Part shown: one piece after another, positions 37,395 through 45,057 of the stretch
Numbering within the stretch: position 1 is the first letter of the stretch
How the letters are laid out: every line of letters starts with the position of its first letter
Assembly: GCF_002761755.1 (NCBI RefSeq)
Contig: NZ_PEOG01000016.1
Coordinates: forward strand, 1-64,000
Length of the DNA: 64,000 nt
Source of the DNA: Roseateles chitinivorans
GTDB lineage: Bacteria > Pseudomonadota > Gammaproteobacteria > Burkholderiales > Burkholderiaceae_C
Direction of reading: 5' to 3'
Program-made: the position numbers and the translations under genes
Notes under the pieces: model-generated
What the model saw: the letters and a program-made list of their open reading frames with translations, nothing else
Told to the model about the DNA's origin: nothing
Database searches by the model: none

Positions 37395-38585
37395 ATGCTG
37401 AGCTCGCGCGCCATCCGCGTCTGGACCTGGCTGCACAAATGGACCAGCCTGGTCTGCACGCTGTTCATGCTGCTGCTGTGCCTGACCGGGCTGCCGCTGA
37501 TCTTCCATCACGAGATCGGCCACCTGCTCGGCGACGAGATCGAGGCGCCCGAACTGCCCGCCGCCATGGACAGGCAGCGGGTGTCGCTGGACGTCATGGC
37601 CAAGGCCGCGAACGCGGTGCATCCGACCCGCGTCATCCAGTACGCCGGCGAGAACGAGGACGACCCCCGCCTGTGGTGGTTCACGCTCGCGCCGACACCG
37701 GCGCCGACCGAGGACTTCAAGTCCGTCGCCGTCGACGCCCGCACCGGCCTGGTGGTGCGCGAATACCGCGTCGGCGAAGGCTTCATGGACCTGATGCTGC
37801 GCCTGCATGTGGACCTGTTCGCGGGCCTGCCGGGCAAGCTCTTCCTCGGCTTCATGGGCCTGCTGCTGCTGGTCGCGCTGGTCAGCGGGGTGGTGCTGTA
37901 CGCGCCGTTCATGCGCAAGCTGGACTTCGGCGCGGTGCGCAAGGACCGCTCCACCCGCGTCAAGTGGCTGGACCTGCACAACCTGGTCGGCATCGTCACG
38001 CTGGTGTGGTGCTTCGTCGTGGGCGCGACCGGGATGATCAACACCTGGGCCGACCTGCTGGTGAAGTACTGGCAGTACACCGAGGTCTCCACGCTGCTGG
38101 CGCCTTACCAGGGCCAGCCGCTGCTCGAGGCCAGGGACCGCGGTCCGCTGCAGGCCTCGCTCGATACCGCGATGCATCACGGCCAGCAGCGCAAGGTGTC
38201 GTTCATCGCGTTCCCGGGCACGGCCTTCTCCAGCCCGCATCACAACACCATCTTCCTGAAGGGCACGACGCCGCTGACCTCCAAGCTGCTGCAGCCGCTG
38301 CTGGTCGACGCCCGGACCTCGCGCCTGACCGCGGCGCCGGAGCTGCCCTGGTACCTGACCGCCCTGCTGGTGTCGCAGCCGCTGCACTTCGGTGACTACG
38401 GCGGCATGCCGATGAAGATCCTGTGGGCGCTGCTGGACGTGGCGACCATCGTCGTGCTGGGCAGCGGCCTGTACCTGTGGCTGCGCAAGCCGCAAGGCGC
38501 CCGCAAGGGCGTTCCGGCCGGCGCCGCGGCCGACGCGTCGCCGGACCCGGAGGACGCCAAGAACCCAGAAACCGCGGCCGCCTGA
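37395..38585 (+). CDS. PepSY-domain membrane protein
   Basis: 396 residues. It starts with a membrane segment after WTWLHKWTSLVC, and has further segments at about 150-172, 200-222 and 340-365, the PepSY_TM layout. Conserved features are WLHKWTSLV and WLDLHNLVGIVTLVW with membrane His residues. Such proteins accompany siderophore receptors, and some reduce ferric siderophores. It begins 10 bases after the receptor stop. The C-terminal tail is Ala/Pro-rich. Confidence 0.87.
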   Translation: MLSSRAIRVWTWLHKWTSLVCTLFMLLLCLTGLPLIFHHEIGHLLGDEIEAPELPAAMDRQRVSLDVMAKAANAVHPTRVIQYAGENEDDPRLWWFTLAPTPAPTEDFKSVAVDARTGLVVREYRVGEGFMDLMLRLHVDLFAGLPGKLFLGFMGLLLLVALVSGVVLYAPFMRKLDFGAVRKDRSTRVKWLDLHNLVGIVTLVWCFVVGATGMINTWADLLVKYWQYTEVSTLLAPYQGQPLLEARDRGPLQASLDTAMHHGQQRKVSFIAFPGTAFSSPHHNTIFLKGTTPLTSKLLQPLLVDARTSRLTAAPELPWYLTALLVSQPLHFGDYGGMPMKILWALLDVATIVVLGSGLYLWLRKPQGARKGVPAGAAADASPDPEDAKNPETAAA

Positions 38586-38616
38586 TCGCCAGTCCGCAAG
38601 TTGCCCCTTCCCGCCC

Positions 38617-39075
38617 ATGCCCGACTCGCACAAGCCCGACTCTCCCAAACACCAGATCGAGAGCCTGCAATCCAGCGGCCTGAAGGCCACGCTGCCTCGC
38701 ATCAAGGTGCTGCAGATCTTCGAGCAATCGAACCAGCGCCACCTCAGCGCCGAGGATGTCTACCGCCAGCTGCTGCTGGAGGAGGCGGACATCGGCCTGG
38801 CGACGGTCTACCGGGTGCTGATGCAGTTCGTCGAGGCCGGGCTGCTGGCGCGGCAGCACTTCGAGTCAGGCAAGGCGGTGTTCGAGCTCAACTCCGAGCA
38901 GCACCATGACCACATGGTCTGCCTGGCCTGCGGCCGGGTGGAGGAGTTCTACGACGCCGGCATCGAGCAACGCCAGCGAGAGATCGCCGAGGAGCGCGGC
39001 TACGAGCTGGTGGAGCATGCGCTGGCGCTGTACGGCCTGTGCGGCAACCCGGCGTGCCGCGCCCGGCGCCGGTGA
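38617..39075 (+). CDS. fur: Ferric uptake regulator
   Basis: 152 residues with the full Fur pattern: GLKATLPRIKVLQIFE, the recognition helix IGLATVYRVLMQF, the metal site QHHDHMVCLACGRVEEF and a second Cys pair LCGNPAC. Fe(II)-Fur represses iron acquisition genes. It starts 31 bases after the PepSY gene, so it is probably read from the Fur-controlled operon promoter as well. That would make a negative feedback loop. An internal promoter cannot be excluded. Confidence 0.93.
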   Translation: MPDSHKPDSPKHQIESLQSSGLKATLPRIKVLQIFEQSNQRHLSAEDVYRQLLLEEADIGLATVYRVLMQFVEAGLLARQHFESGKAVFELNSEQHHDHMVCLACGRVEEFYDAGIEQRQREIAEERGYELVEHALALYGLCGNPACRARRR

Positions 39076-39133
39076 TCGGCAACCCGGCCGGCGGGTCGCC
39101 GTGGCGCAAGACGCACAATCCGGCGATTCCCTG

Positions 39134-39162
39134 TTGAATACTGTATGGGCATACAGTACATT
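39134..39162 (+). promoter_or_regulatory. Sigma70 promoter of the SOS peptide gene
   Basis: TTGAAT (39134-39139) and TACATT (39157-39162) are spaced by exactly 17 bases. The LexA box fills the spacer. Transcription should start near 39169, giving a leader of about 35 bases. Confidence 0.75.
39139..39158. promoter_or_regulatory. LexA (SOS) box
   Basis: TACTGTATGGGCATACAGTA keeps CTGT-N8-ACAG with extended TA/TA flanks, a near-ideal match to the classical proteobacterial LexA operator. It lies between a -35 and a -10 element, the standard repressing position. Confidence 0.85.
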
Positions 39163-39204
39163 GCCATCCATCGCAGCCACTTCCGGCTGCAGCAGGAGAT
39201 GGCA

Positions 39205-39315
39205 ATGCAGATGCTCAAGCAAACGGTCTGGACCTCGTTGAACAACGCGGATGCCTGGGTGGTCTGCATCGGCGTCATGTCCTGCCTGGGATTGGCGACC
39301 GGCCTGCTGGGTTGA
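39205..39315 (+). CDS. SOS-controlled small hydrophobic peptide
   Basis: 36 residues from the ATG at 39205, with CAGGAG six bases upstream; an ATG at 39199 is in frame but overlaps the ribosome site. It starts MQMLKQTVWTSLNNADAW. Residues 18-36 form one hydrophobic stretch (VVCIGVMSCLGLATGLLG) with two Cys, able to span a membrane. The set-up recalls the E. coli TisB-type SOS-induced membrane peptides by logic, not by sequence. Coding status rests on the start, ribosome site and promoter alone. Confidence 0.6.
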   Translation: MQMLKQTVWTSLNNADAWVVCIGVMSCLGLATGLLG

Positions 39316-39329
39316 TCAGCAGCCACGAT

Positions 39330-39406
39330 TTGGGCGCCCCGCGTCGTTGCAAATCCTCGCCATAGCTGGGCTATGGCTGCGGTTTGCGCCTAGCGGTGCA
39401 TCCCAA
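39330..39406 (+). ncRNA. Long imperfect hairpin in the 3' region of the SOS transcript
   Basis: The RNA can fold as one arm from TTGGG (39330) to GCCATAGC, loop TGG, and back from GCTATGGC to CCCAA (39406). Paired blocks are TTGGG/CCCAA, CCGC/GCGG, GCAAA/TTTGC and a perfect 8-bp top stem. It could be a structured 3' UTR, a processed small RNA, or a dispersed palindromic repeat. I cannot tell which without a genome search. Confidence 0.4.
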
Positions 39407-39466
39407 CTCGAGACCGCTGCCTCAACCCATCATCCGTCGCCTCCTTCGTTCCGTCCGCGGAGCCGG

Positions 39467-39494
39467 GGTCCCCTTTCGAGGGGACCTTTCTTTT
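39467..39494 (+). terminator. Intrinsic terminator of the SOS peptide transcript
   Basis: A perfect 8-bp stem GGTCCCCT/AGGGGACC with a TTCG tetraloop (39467-39486) is followed by TTTCTTTT. This is a strong Rho-independent terminator for plus-strand transcription. Confidence 0.9.
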
Positions 39495-39520
39495 CAGTTA
39501 TTTCAGTTCTCAAGTACTTC

Positions 39521-39557
39521 GTCCGCTGCCCTTCCGGGGGCCGCGGACGTTTTTTTT
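39521..39557 (+). terminator. Second intrinsic terminator
   Basis: GTCCGC (39521-39526) pairs with GCGGAC (39543-39548), with extra GC pairing inside, followed by eight T residues (39550-39557). It lies only 27 bp after the first terminator. It may be a backup, or end a separate short transcript. The minus-strand side shows no T-run, so it does not serve the convergent dehydrogenase gene. Confidence 0.85.
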
Positions 39558-39582
39558 GGGCGTTCGGCCGCAGGCGCCTGGA

Positions 39583-40554
39583 TCAGAGCGGCGTGAGCAC
39601 CGGCTCACCGGCTTCCCAGCGCCGGGCGTTCTCCAGGAACAGATCCACCGTTGCCTGGACCGATTCGGGCGACCATCCGGCGATGTGCGGCGTCAGGATC
39701 ACATTCCGGAAGCCCAGCAGGGGCTCGGGCGGCTTGGGTTCCGATTCATAGACATCGAGCGCCGCGCCGCCCAGTTCGCCAGCCGCCAGCGCCGCGGCCA
39801 GCGCCTGGGTGTCGATCAGGCTGCCGCGCGCGATGTTGACGACGTGGCCCTGCGGGCCGAGCGCCTTCAGCACCTCGGCGTTGACGATGTGCCGGGTGGC
39901 CGGACCGCCGGGCGCGGCGACGACGAGGAAATCGGCCCACTCGGCCAGCGACAGCACCGAGCCGAAGTAGCGCGAGCCCAGGGCGTCGTGGCGTTCGCGG
40001 CGGTTGTGATAACCGACCTCCATGTCGAAGGCCTGTGCCCGCCTGGCGATGCGCAGTCCGATGGTGCCCATGCCCAGGATGCCGAGCTTGCGACCGTTGA
40101 CGCTGGGACGCAGCGGCAGCGCGTCGCGCCAGACGCCAGCGCGCAGCGCCGCCTCCTGCTGCGGGAGCCCGCGCACCGAGGCCAGCAGCAGCGCCATCGC
40201 GTGGTCGGCGACGCAGGAGTCGTTGGTGCCCGCGCCGTTCCAGAGGGTGAGGCCGCGGGCCCTGGCGGCGGCCAGGTCGATGGCTTCGTAGCCGGCGCCC
40301 TGCGCCGCGACGGCCCCCAGCCGCGGCATCGCCGCGATCTCGTCCGCGCGCAGGCCGACGGCACCGATGGTCACGACGAGCTCGATCTCCGCGCCTTGCG
40401 TGGCGACCGCCTGGGCGCGCGCCTCGGCGGTCGGCGCGTAGATCACGTCATAGCGCTGGCGGAACTGGGCCAGGTGCTCCTCCGCCGTCGGCATCAGCAC
40501 CAGCAGCTTGCGGCGCGAGGACGTGGGAGCAGGCATCGAGGGATTGGCGGACAC
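39583..40554 (-). CDS. D-isomer-specific 2-hydroxyacid dehydrogenase
   Basis: 323 residues from the GTG at 40554, which has GAGG five bases upstream; an ATG at 40536 would remove six residues. The NAD(P)-binding motif is LGILGMGTIGLRIARRAQAF. The catalytic residues are Arg in VVNIARGSLID, Glu in DVYESEP and His in VILTPHIAGWSP. It interconverts a 2-oxoacid and its D-hydroxyacid, and resembles glyoxylate/hydroxypyruvate reductases. The exact substrate is unknown. Confidence 0.92.
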   Translation of the reverse strand: MSANPSMPAPTSSRRKLLVLMPTAEEHLAQFRQRYDVIYAPTAEARAQAVATQGAEIELVVTIGAVGLRADEIAAMPRLGAVAAQGAGYEAIDLAAARARGLTLWNGAGTNDSCVADHAMALLLASVRGLPQQEAALRAGVWRDALPLRPSVNGRKLGILGMGTIGLRIARRAQAFDMEVGYHNRRERHDALGSRYFGSVLSLAEWADFLVVAAPGGPATRHIVNAEVLKALGPQGHVVNIARGSLIDTQALAAALAAGELGGAALDVYESEPKPPEPLLGFRNVILTPHIAGWSPESVQATVDLFLENARRWEAGEPVLTPL

Positions 40555-40674
40555 GGCGACCTCATGGGGCTGGAAGTTCGCCGCCGATGATAGGAGCGCC
40601 CTTCCCCGCCGGGCCACGCATGCGGACGCGCCTCGCACGGGAGAGGGAGGGCTGAGGGTCTGCAGCGGTCGCAG

Positions 40675-41322
40675 TCAGATGTCGTCGAGCGGAAACCGCG
40701 CGCGCCAGAACGCTTGCAGCCGAGGCTCCGCGTCGACGCGCCGCACCACCGGCGTCATGCGCGGCGCGACCTGCTCGAAGCGCTCGCGCCACGGGCCGAA
40801 ACGCGACACCACCGCCACGTACAGATCCAGCACGCTCAGCCGATCTCCCAGCAGGTAAGCACTCGGCCCGTCCGGCATCACCTGCGCATCCATCACGCCC
40901 CAGCAGAACGCGATGCGCTCATGGACCGCGTCGACCACCGCATCGCGCTGCTCGGGCCGCGCGCCGATGCGCGTGACGTCGGGCTTGATCCAATGCAGCG
41001 AGTAAATCGCCGAGGACACGAACACCATCCAGCGCAGGAACTCCGCCCGTCGCGGTTCCTCGACGCCCGGCGCGAGCCCCGCCTGCGGGTGCGTGTCGGC
41101 CAGATGGATCAGGATGGCCGCGCTCTCCGTCATCACGCGGCCGTCGGCGTCCACGAGCGTCGGGATCTGCCGCATCGGGTTGGTCCCGCCGACACGCGCC
41201 CGAGCGGCCTCGGTCTCCCAGGTCGCGCCTTCGATGAGGTCGAAGTCGATGCCCAGCAGCGTCAATGCGGCCTCGACCGCCGTGGAGCCGGACGCGGCCG
41301 ATCCGAAGAGTGTCAGTGCCAT
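40675..41322 (-). CDS. Glutathione S-transferase family protein
   Basis: 215 residues from the ATG at 41322 (MALTLFGSAASGSTAVEAAL); a GTG at 41370 overlaps phnX by 14 bases and would add 16 residues. The thioredoxin-like domain has NPMRQIPTLVDADGRVMTESAAILIHLAD, with the glutathione-binding cis-Pro and Glu-Ser. The all-helical C-terminal domain follows (LLGDRLSVLDLYVAVVSRF). It is on the same strand just after phnX but no link to phosphonate metabolism is known to me. Confidence 0.88.
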   Translation of the reverse strand: MALTLFGSAASGSTAVEAALTLLGIDFDLIEGATWETEAARARVGGTNPMRQIPTLVDADGRVMTESAAILIHLADTHPQAGLAPGVEEPRRAEFLRWMVFVSSAIYSLHWIKPDVTRIGARPEQRDAVVDAVHERIAFCWGVMDAQVMPDGPSAYLLGDRLSVLDLYVAVVSRFGPWRERFEQVAPRMTPVVRRVDAEPRLQAFWRARFPLDDI

Positions 41323-41356
41323 CGGGCGAGTGTCGTCGAACTCGCCCGCCGCGGGA

Positions 41357-42226
41357 TCACGGTCGCTCACCTCGCGCCATTCGCGCGTCGATCTCCGCGA
41401 GCGCCTTCGGCAGCTGCGCCACCGAGTCGATCACCAGATGCGCCCCCGACGCCATCAGCCGCTGCGTGACGGCCGCGCGCTTCGCCGCGACTTCCGCATC
41501 CGGCAGCGCCTGCAGCTGCTCGAGCGTCAGGCCGGTTTCGTTGCCCGACAGGCTGAGCCCCACCGTCCACATGCCGGCGCGGCGACCTTCCTCGATGCCG
41601 GGGGTCGTGTCGTCGACCTTCACGCAGGCGCGCACATCCCCGAGGCCCAGCGCGAGCACATTGCCCAGCGCCATGAACGGGCCCGGGCGGCCGCCCGCGG
41701 CGAGGTCGTCGCCGGCGACGACGTGGTCCGCCCAGATGCCAGCGGCCATCGCCTGCGGCAGCAGCACGTCCATCACCTGACGCGGATACCCCGAGCAGGA
41801 GCCGATCCTCAACCCCGCGCCGCGCAGCGCGGCGAGCACCTCCACCGCCCCCGGGATGGGCGCCGAATACCGGCCGACGTGCGCGATTTGCATCGGCATG
41901 AAGCGCTCGTAGATCGCGTCGATGTCGCCGGTGGTCGACGCGCGTCCGAAGCGGGCCTGCCACTGCGACTGCAGCCCCGCGTCCTCCAGCAGCGTGCGGA
42001 TGTGGTCGCGCTTGGACAGCCCCATCGGTCCCCGCGCCTCGTCCAGCGTCAGCGCGATCCCGAAGGTCGCGAACGCGTCGACGAAGATCTGCGTCGGCGC
42101 CAGCGAGCCGTGATCGACCAGCGTGCCGGCCCAGTCGAAGATCACCGCCTGCAGGTGCGGATAGCGCGGGCCGGCCGAGGTCGTGGTGGAGGCCGGGGCG
42201 GTGGAAGCGGTCGAAACGGGGTTCAT
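41357..42226 (-). CDS. phnX: Phosphonoacetaldehyde hydrolase (phosphonatase)
   Basis: 289 residues from the ATG at 42226, overlapping the upstream dehydrogenase stop (ATGA). It belongs to the HAD superfamily, with nucleophile Asp31 in VIFDWAGTLVD. The cap-domain Schiff-base lysine, diagnostic for phosphonatase, is Lys72 in GPMGLSKRDHIR. Substrate and Mg motifs follow (GSCSGYPRQVM, VKVDDTTPGIEEG). It cleaves phosphonoacetaldehyde to acetaldehyde and phosphate. Its usual partner PhnW, the 2-aminoethylphosphonate transaminase, is missing from this operon. Confidence 0.95.
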   Translation of the reverse strand: MNPVSTASTAPASTTTSAGPRYPHLQAVIFDWAGTLVDHGSLAPTQIFVDAFATFGIALTLDEARGPMGLSKRDHIRTLLEDAGLQSQWQARFGRASTTGDIDAIYERFMPMQIAHVGRYSAPIPGAVEVLAALRGAGLRIGSCSGYPRQVMDVLLPQAMAAGIWADHVVAGDDLAAGGRPGPFMALGNVLALGLGDVRACVKVDDTTPGIEEGRRAGMWTVGLSLSGNETGLTLEQLQALPDAEVAAKRAAVTQRLMASGAHLVIDSVAQLPKALAEIDARMARGERP

Positions 42227-43326
42227 GGGTGAGCCTGGATGAAGTTGCGTCCGCGAGGACCGCGCAGCGCTTGCGCGACGCGCGCGTCCCAGTCGTCGGA
42301 GGGAATGCCGTAGTCGGCGGGATCGGTGGACACGCCGAGCGCGGCCAGGAAACGTTCCAGCGCGGCGACCGCGCCGTCCGCATCGGCGGCGTCGAAGATC
42401 GACAGCAGCCGCGCGTCCAGCGCCGCGTCGCGCCCGAAGGCCAGGCGCATCACGCGCGGCAGGCTGAACGAACAGGCGATGCCGTGCGCGGTGCCGCGCG
42501 TCAACGTGATGTCGTAGGAAAGCGAATGCGCCAGCGCGGTCCTGGTGTTGGAGAAGGCCATGCCGGCCTGTAGGGCCGCGACGGCCAGCGCTTCCCGCAG
42601 GTCGAGCCGGCGTGGCTCGCGCAGCAGCGCCGGCAGCGTCGCGACGATCGCCCGCGCCGCGCTCGCCGCCAAGCTGGACGACACCGGATTGCGATGCACG
42701 TTCCACAACGCCTCCAGCGCATGCGACAGCGCGTCCAGTCCGCTGGCGAGCGTGGCGGCCGCGGGCAGGCTCACCATCAGCGACGGATCGACGATCGCCG
42801 CCTCCGGCCAGGTCCAGGGCAGCTGCAGCGAATGCTTGCGGCCGCGCGTGGCGTCCCACAGCGTCGCCCAGGGCGTGACCTCGCTGCCGGTGCCGGCGGT
42901 GGTCGGGACCGCGATCAGCGCACGGTGCGGCGCATCGGCCGACAGGGGCGCGGCCTTGGGGTCGACCAGGTGATCGAGCAGTTCATCGAAGCGGCCCGAC
43001 GGCGTCGCCGTCAGCATCGCCTTGGCGCAGTCGATGCTGCTGCCGCCGCCCAGCGCGATCACGCAGCGCGCGCCGCGGTGCTCGCGCCAGAGTCGCTCGT
43101 AGAGCGGCGCCAGCCAGCGCAGGTCGGGATTGGGCCGGATGTCGGTCTCGACCGCGACGAGGCGATCGCCCAGCAGCTCGCGCACCCGGCCGACGAGCCC
43201 GAGCGCTTCGGCCTCCGGGAAGGCGATCAGCAGCGCGTCGCGCTCGCCGACCAGGCCCGGCAGCGCCGCCAGCGCGCCGCTGCCGGCCCGCACCTTGACG
43301 GGGTTGTGGAAGGTCCACGGGGTCAT
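42223..43326 (-). CDS. Iron-containing alcohol dehydrogenase in phosphonate operon
   Basis: 367 residues from the ATG at 43326, with GAGGAG upstream. Group III alcohol dehydrogenase: NAD motif GGGSSID (93-99), and metal ligands Asp198, His202 (GLDALSHALEA), His267 and His281 (GTAHGIACSF). It lies between phnE and phnX with overlap to phnX. Related enzymes interconvert phosphonoacetaldehyde and 2-hydroxyethylphosphonate (PhpC in phosphinothricin synthesis). Here it may oxidise 2-hydroxyethylphosphonate to the PhnX substrate. The substrate assignment is inference from context. Confidence 0.85.
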   Translation of the reverse strand: MTPWTFHNPVKVRAGSGALAALPGLVGERDALLIAFPEAEALGLVGRVRELLGDRLVAVETDIRPNPDLRWLAPLYERLWREHRGARCVIALGGGSSIDCAKAMLTATPSGRFDELLDHLVDPKAAPLSADAPHRALIAVPTTAGTGSEVTPWATLWDATRGRKHSLQLPWTWPEAAIVDPSLMVSLPAAATLASGLDALSHALEALWNVHRNPVSSSLAASAARAIVATLPALLREPRRLDLREALAVAALQAGMAFSNTRTALAHSLSYDITLTRGTAHGIACSFSLPRVMRLAFGRDAALDARLLSIFDAADADGAVAALERFLAALGVSTDPADYGIPSDDWDARVAQALRGPRGRNFIQAHP

Positions 43327-43342
43327 GGATGGCTCCTCGCGC

Positions 43343-44188
43343 TCAATGCCGGCCGGCGTCCTGGATCGCACGGCGCAGCCGGCTCGACACCAGGTCGGCG
43401 CTGACGACCATCGCCGTGATCACGAGGATGCAGGTCGCGGTCTCGGGATACTTGAAGAGCTTGAGGCTGCCCACCAACTCGAAGCCCAGCCCGCCCGCGC
43501 CCACCATGCCCAGCACCGTCGCCGAGCGCAGGTTGACCTCGAAGCGATAGAGCACCACCGCGATCCAGGCGGTGATCACCTGCGGCAGCACGCCGAAGGC
43601 GATCACCTGCAGCGGCCGGGCGCCGGTGGCGCGCAGCGCCTCGAGCGGGCCGTCGTCGATCTCCTCGATCGCCTCGGCGAAGAACTTGCCCAGCATGCCC
43701 GCGCCATGCACCGCCAGTGCCAGCACGCCCGGGAACGGGCCCAGGCCCACGGCCGACACGAACACCAGCGCCAGGATCAGCTCATTGATGCTGCGCGTCA
43801 CATTCAGGCCCTGGCGGGTGAGGTGATACAGCCAGCGAGGCCCCTGCAGGTTGCGCGCCGCGAGGAAGGACACCGGGATCGCGCCGATCACGCCCAGCAG
43901 CGTGCCCCACACGGCGATCTGGACGGTCTCCAGCGCCGGCGCCCACAGCCGCTCCAGGATGCGCCAGTCCGGCGGCCAGGTGCGGCCGAGGAAATCGGCG
44001 ATCTGCGGCAGGCCGTTGGCCAGCTCGGCCGGGCTCAGCTGCGCGCCCCGGGCGCTCCACTGCAAGGCCCACAGGCCCAACACCATCAGCGCCAGCAGCT
44101 TGGTCCAGCCGCCCGGCGTCGTGGGCAGCGCCACCAGCCAGCGGATGCGATCGCGGGTGGCGCGGTCGACAGCGGTCATCGTCGTCAT
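43343..44188 (-). CDS. phnE: Phosphonate ABC transporter permease
   Basis: 281 residues. Six hydrophobic segments, and the binding-protein-dependent permease loop EALRATGARPLQVIAFGVLPQV (EAA motif). PhnE forms the membrane channel for phosphonate import with PhnC and PhnD. The start overlaps the phnC stop by a few bases, and the stop lies 16 bases before the dehydrogenase start. Confidence 0.94.
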   Translation of the reverse strand: MTTMTAVDRATRDRIRWLVALPTTPGGWTKLLALMVLGLWALQWSARGAQLSPAELANGLPQIADFLGRTWPPDWRILERLWAPALETVQIAVWGTLLGVIGAIPVSFLAARNLQGPRWLYHLTRQGLNVTRSINELILALVFVSAVGLGPFPGVLALAVHGAGMLGKFFAEAIEEIDDGPLEALRATGARPLQVIAFGVLPQVITAWIAVVLYRFEVNLRSATVLGMVGAGGLGFELVGSLKLFKYPETATCILVITAMVVSADLVSSRLRRAIQDAGRH

Positions 44189-45057
44189 GCCGTTCTCCAG
44201 GTCGGGGCAGTGGTGGCCGGCGGCGCCGACGCCTCCATCGAGGCCAGGCTTGCCAGGTCTTTCATCGGCGCATTCATCGGCGCAGTCACCGGCGCAATCG
44301 GCTGCGGGCCGGCCTGCGCGGCGCTGACCGCGTAGAGCGCCTCGAGTTCCGCCTCGCAGAGTTCCTGCGGCCGCCGATCGAAGAGCACGCGCCCCTGGGA
44401 CAGTCCGACGATGCGATCGCCGAATTCGCGCGCGTAGTCGACCTGGTGCAGGTTGCAGACCACCGTGATGCCGAGCTCGCGGCAGGCCTGCTTCAGATAG
44501 CCCAGCGCCTGGCGCGCGGTGTGCGGGTCCAGGCTCGCGACCGGCTCGTCGGCCAGGATCACCTGCGGCTGCTGCGCCAGCGCGCGGGCGATGCCCACGC
44601 GCTGCATCTGCCCGCCCGACAGCGCGTCGGTGCGCGACGCCGCCTTGTGGACGAGGCCGACACGGTCCAGGCAGGCCATGGCCAGCGCGATGTCGGACGC
44701 GCGGAACAGCTGCAGCACCGAGCGCCAGACGGCCATCGTGCCGAGCCGGCCGCTGAGCACGTTCTTCAGCACGCTGAGCCGCGGCACGATCTGGTGGTGC
44801 TGGAACACCATCGCCACGCGCCGGCGCAGCTCGCGCAGTTCGGTGGCGCGTGCGGCGCCGCGCGCTTCCAGGCCGGCGATCGTCATCGTCCCGCCGTCGG
44901 CCTGGACCAGCCGGTTCATGCAGCGCAGCAGGGTGGACTTGCCGGCGCCGGACGGGCCGAGCACGACCAGGAACTCGCCGGGCCGCACGTCCAGGTCGAC
45001 GCCGCGCAGCACGGCGTTGTCGCCGAAGCGCTTGGTGACGCCACGCAGCGCGATCAC
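44185..45057 (-). CDS. phnC: Phosphonate ABC transporter ATP-binding protein
   Basis: 290 residues from a GTG at 45057 that overlaps the phnD stop (GTGA). Walker A GPSGAGKST, signature LSGGQMQR, Walker B VILADEPVASLD and the switch His in VVCNLHQVDYA are intact. LRRRVAMVFQHHQIVPRLSVLKNVLSGRLG is typical of PhnC. A 40-residue C-terminal extension rich in Ala, Pro and Met is unlike most PhnC proteins. It energises PhnE. Confidence 0.94.
   Translation of the reverse strand: MIALRGVTKRFGDNAVLRGVDLDVRPGEFLVVLGPSGAGKSTLLRCMNRLVQADGGTMTIAGLEARGAARATELRELRRRVAMVFQHHQIVPRLSVLKNVLSGRLGTMAVWRSVLQLFRASDIALAMACLDRVGLVHKAASRTDALSGGQMQRVGIARALAQQPQVILADEPVASLDPHTARQALGYLKQACRELGITVVCNLHQVDYAREFGDRIVGLSQGRVLFDRRPQELCEAELEALYAVSAAQAGPQPIAPVTAPMNAPMKDLASLASMEASAPPATTAPTWRTA

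Noticed and set aside
39121-39315. The LexA box as part of a recN promoter, since recN often neighbours fur
   Set aside because: No recN-like frame is present downstream; the transcript meets two terminators before 39560 and the next gene is on the other strand.
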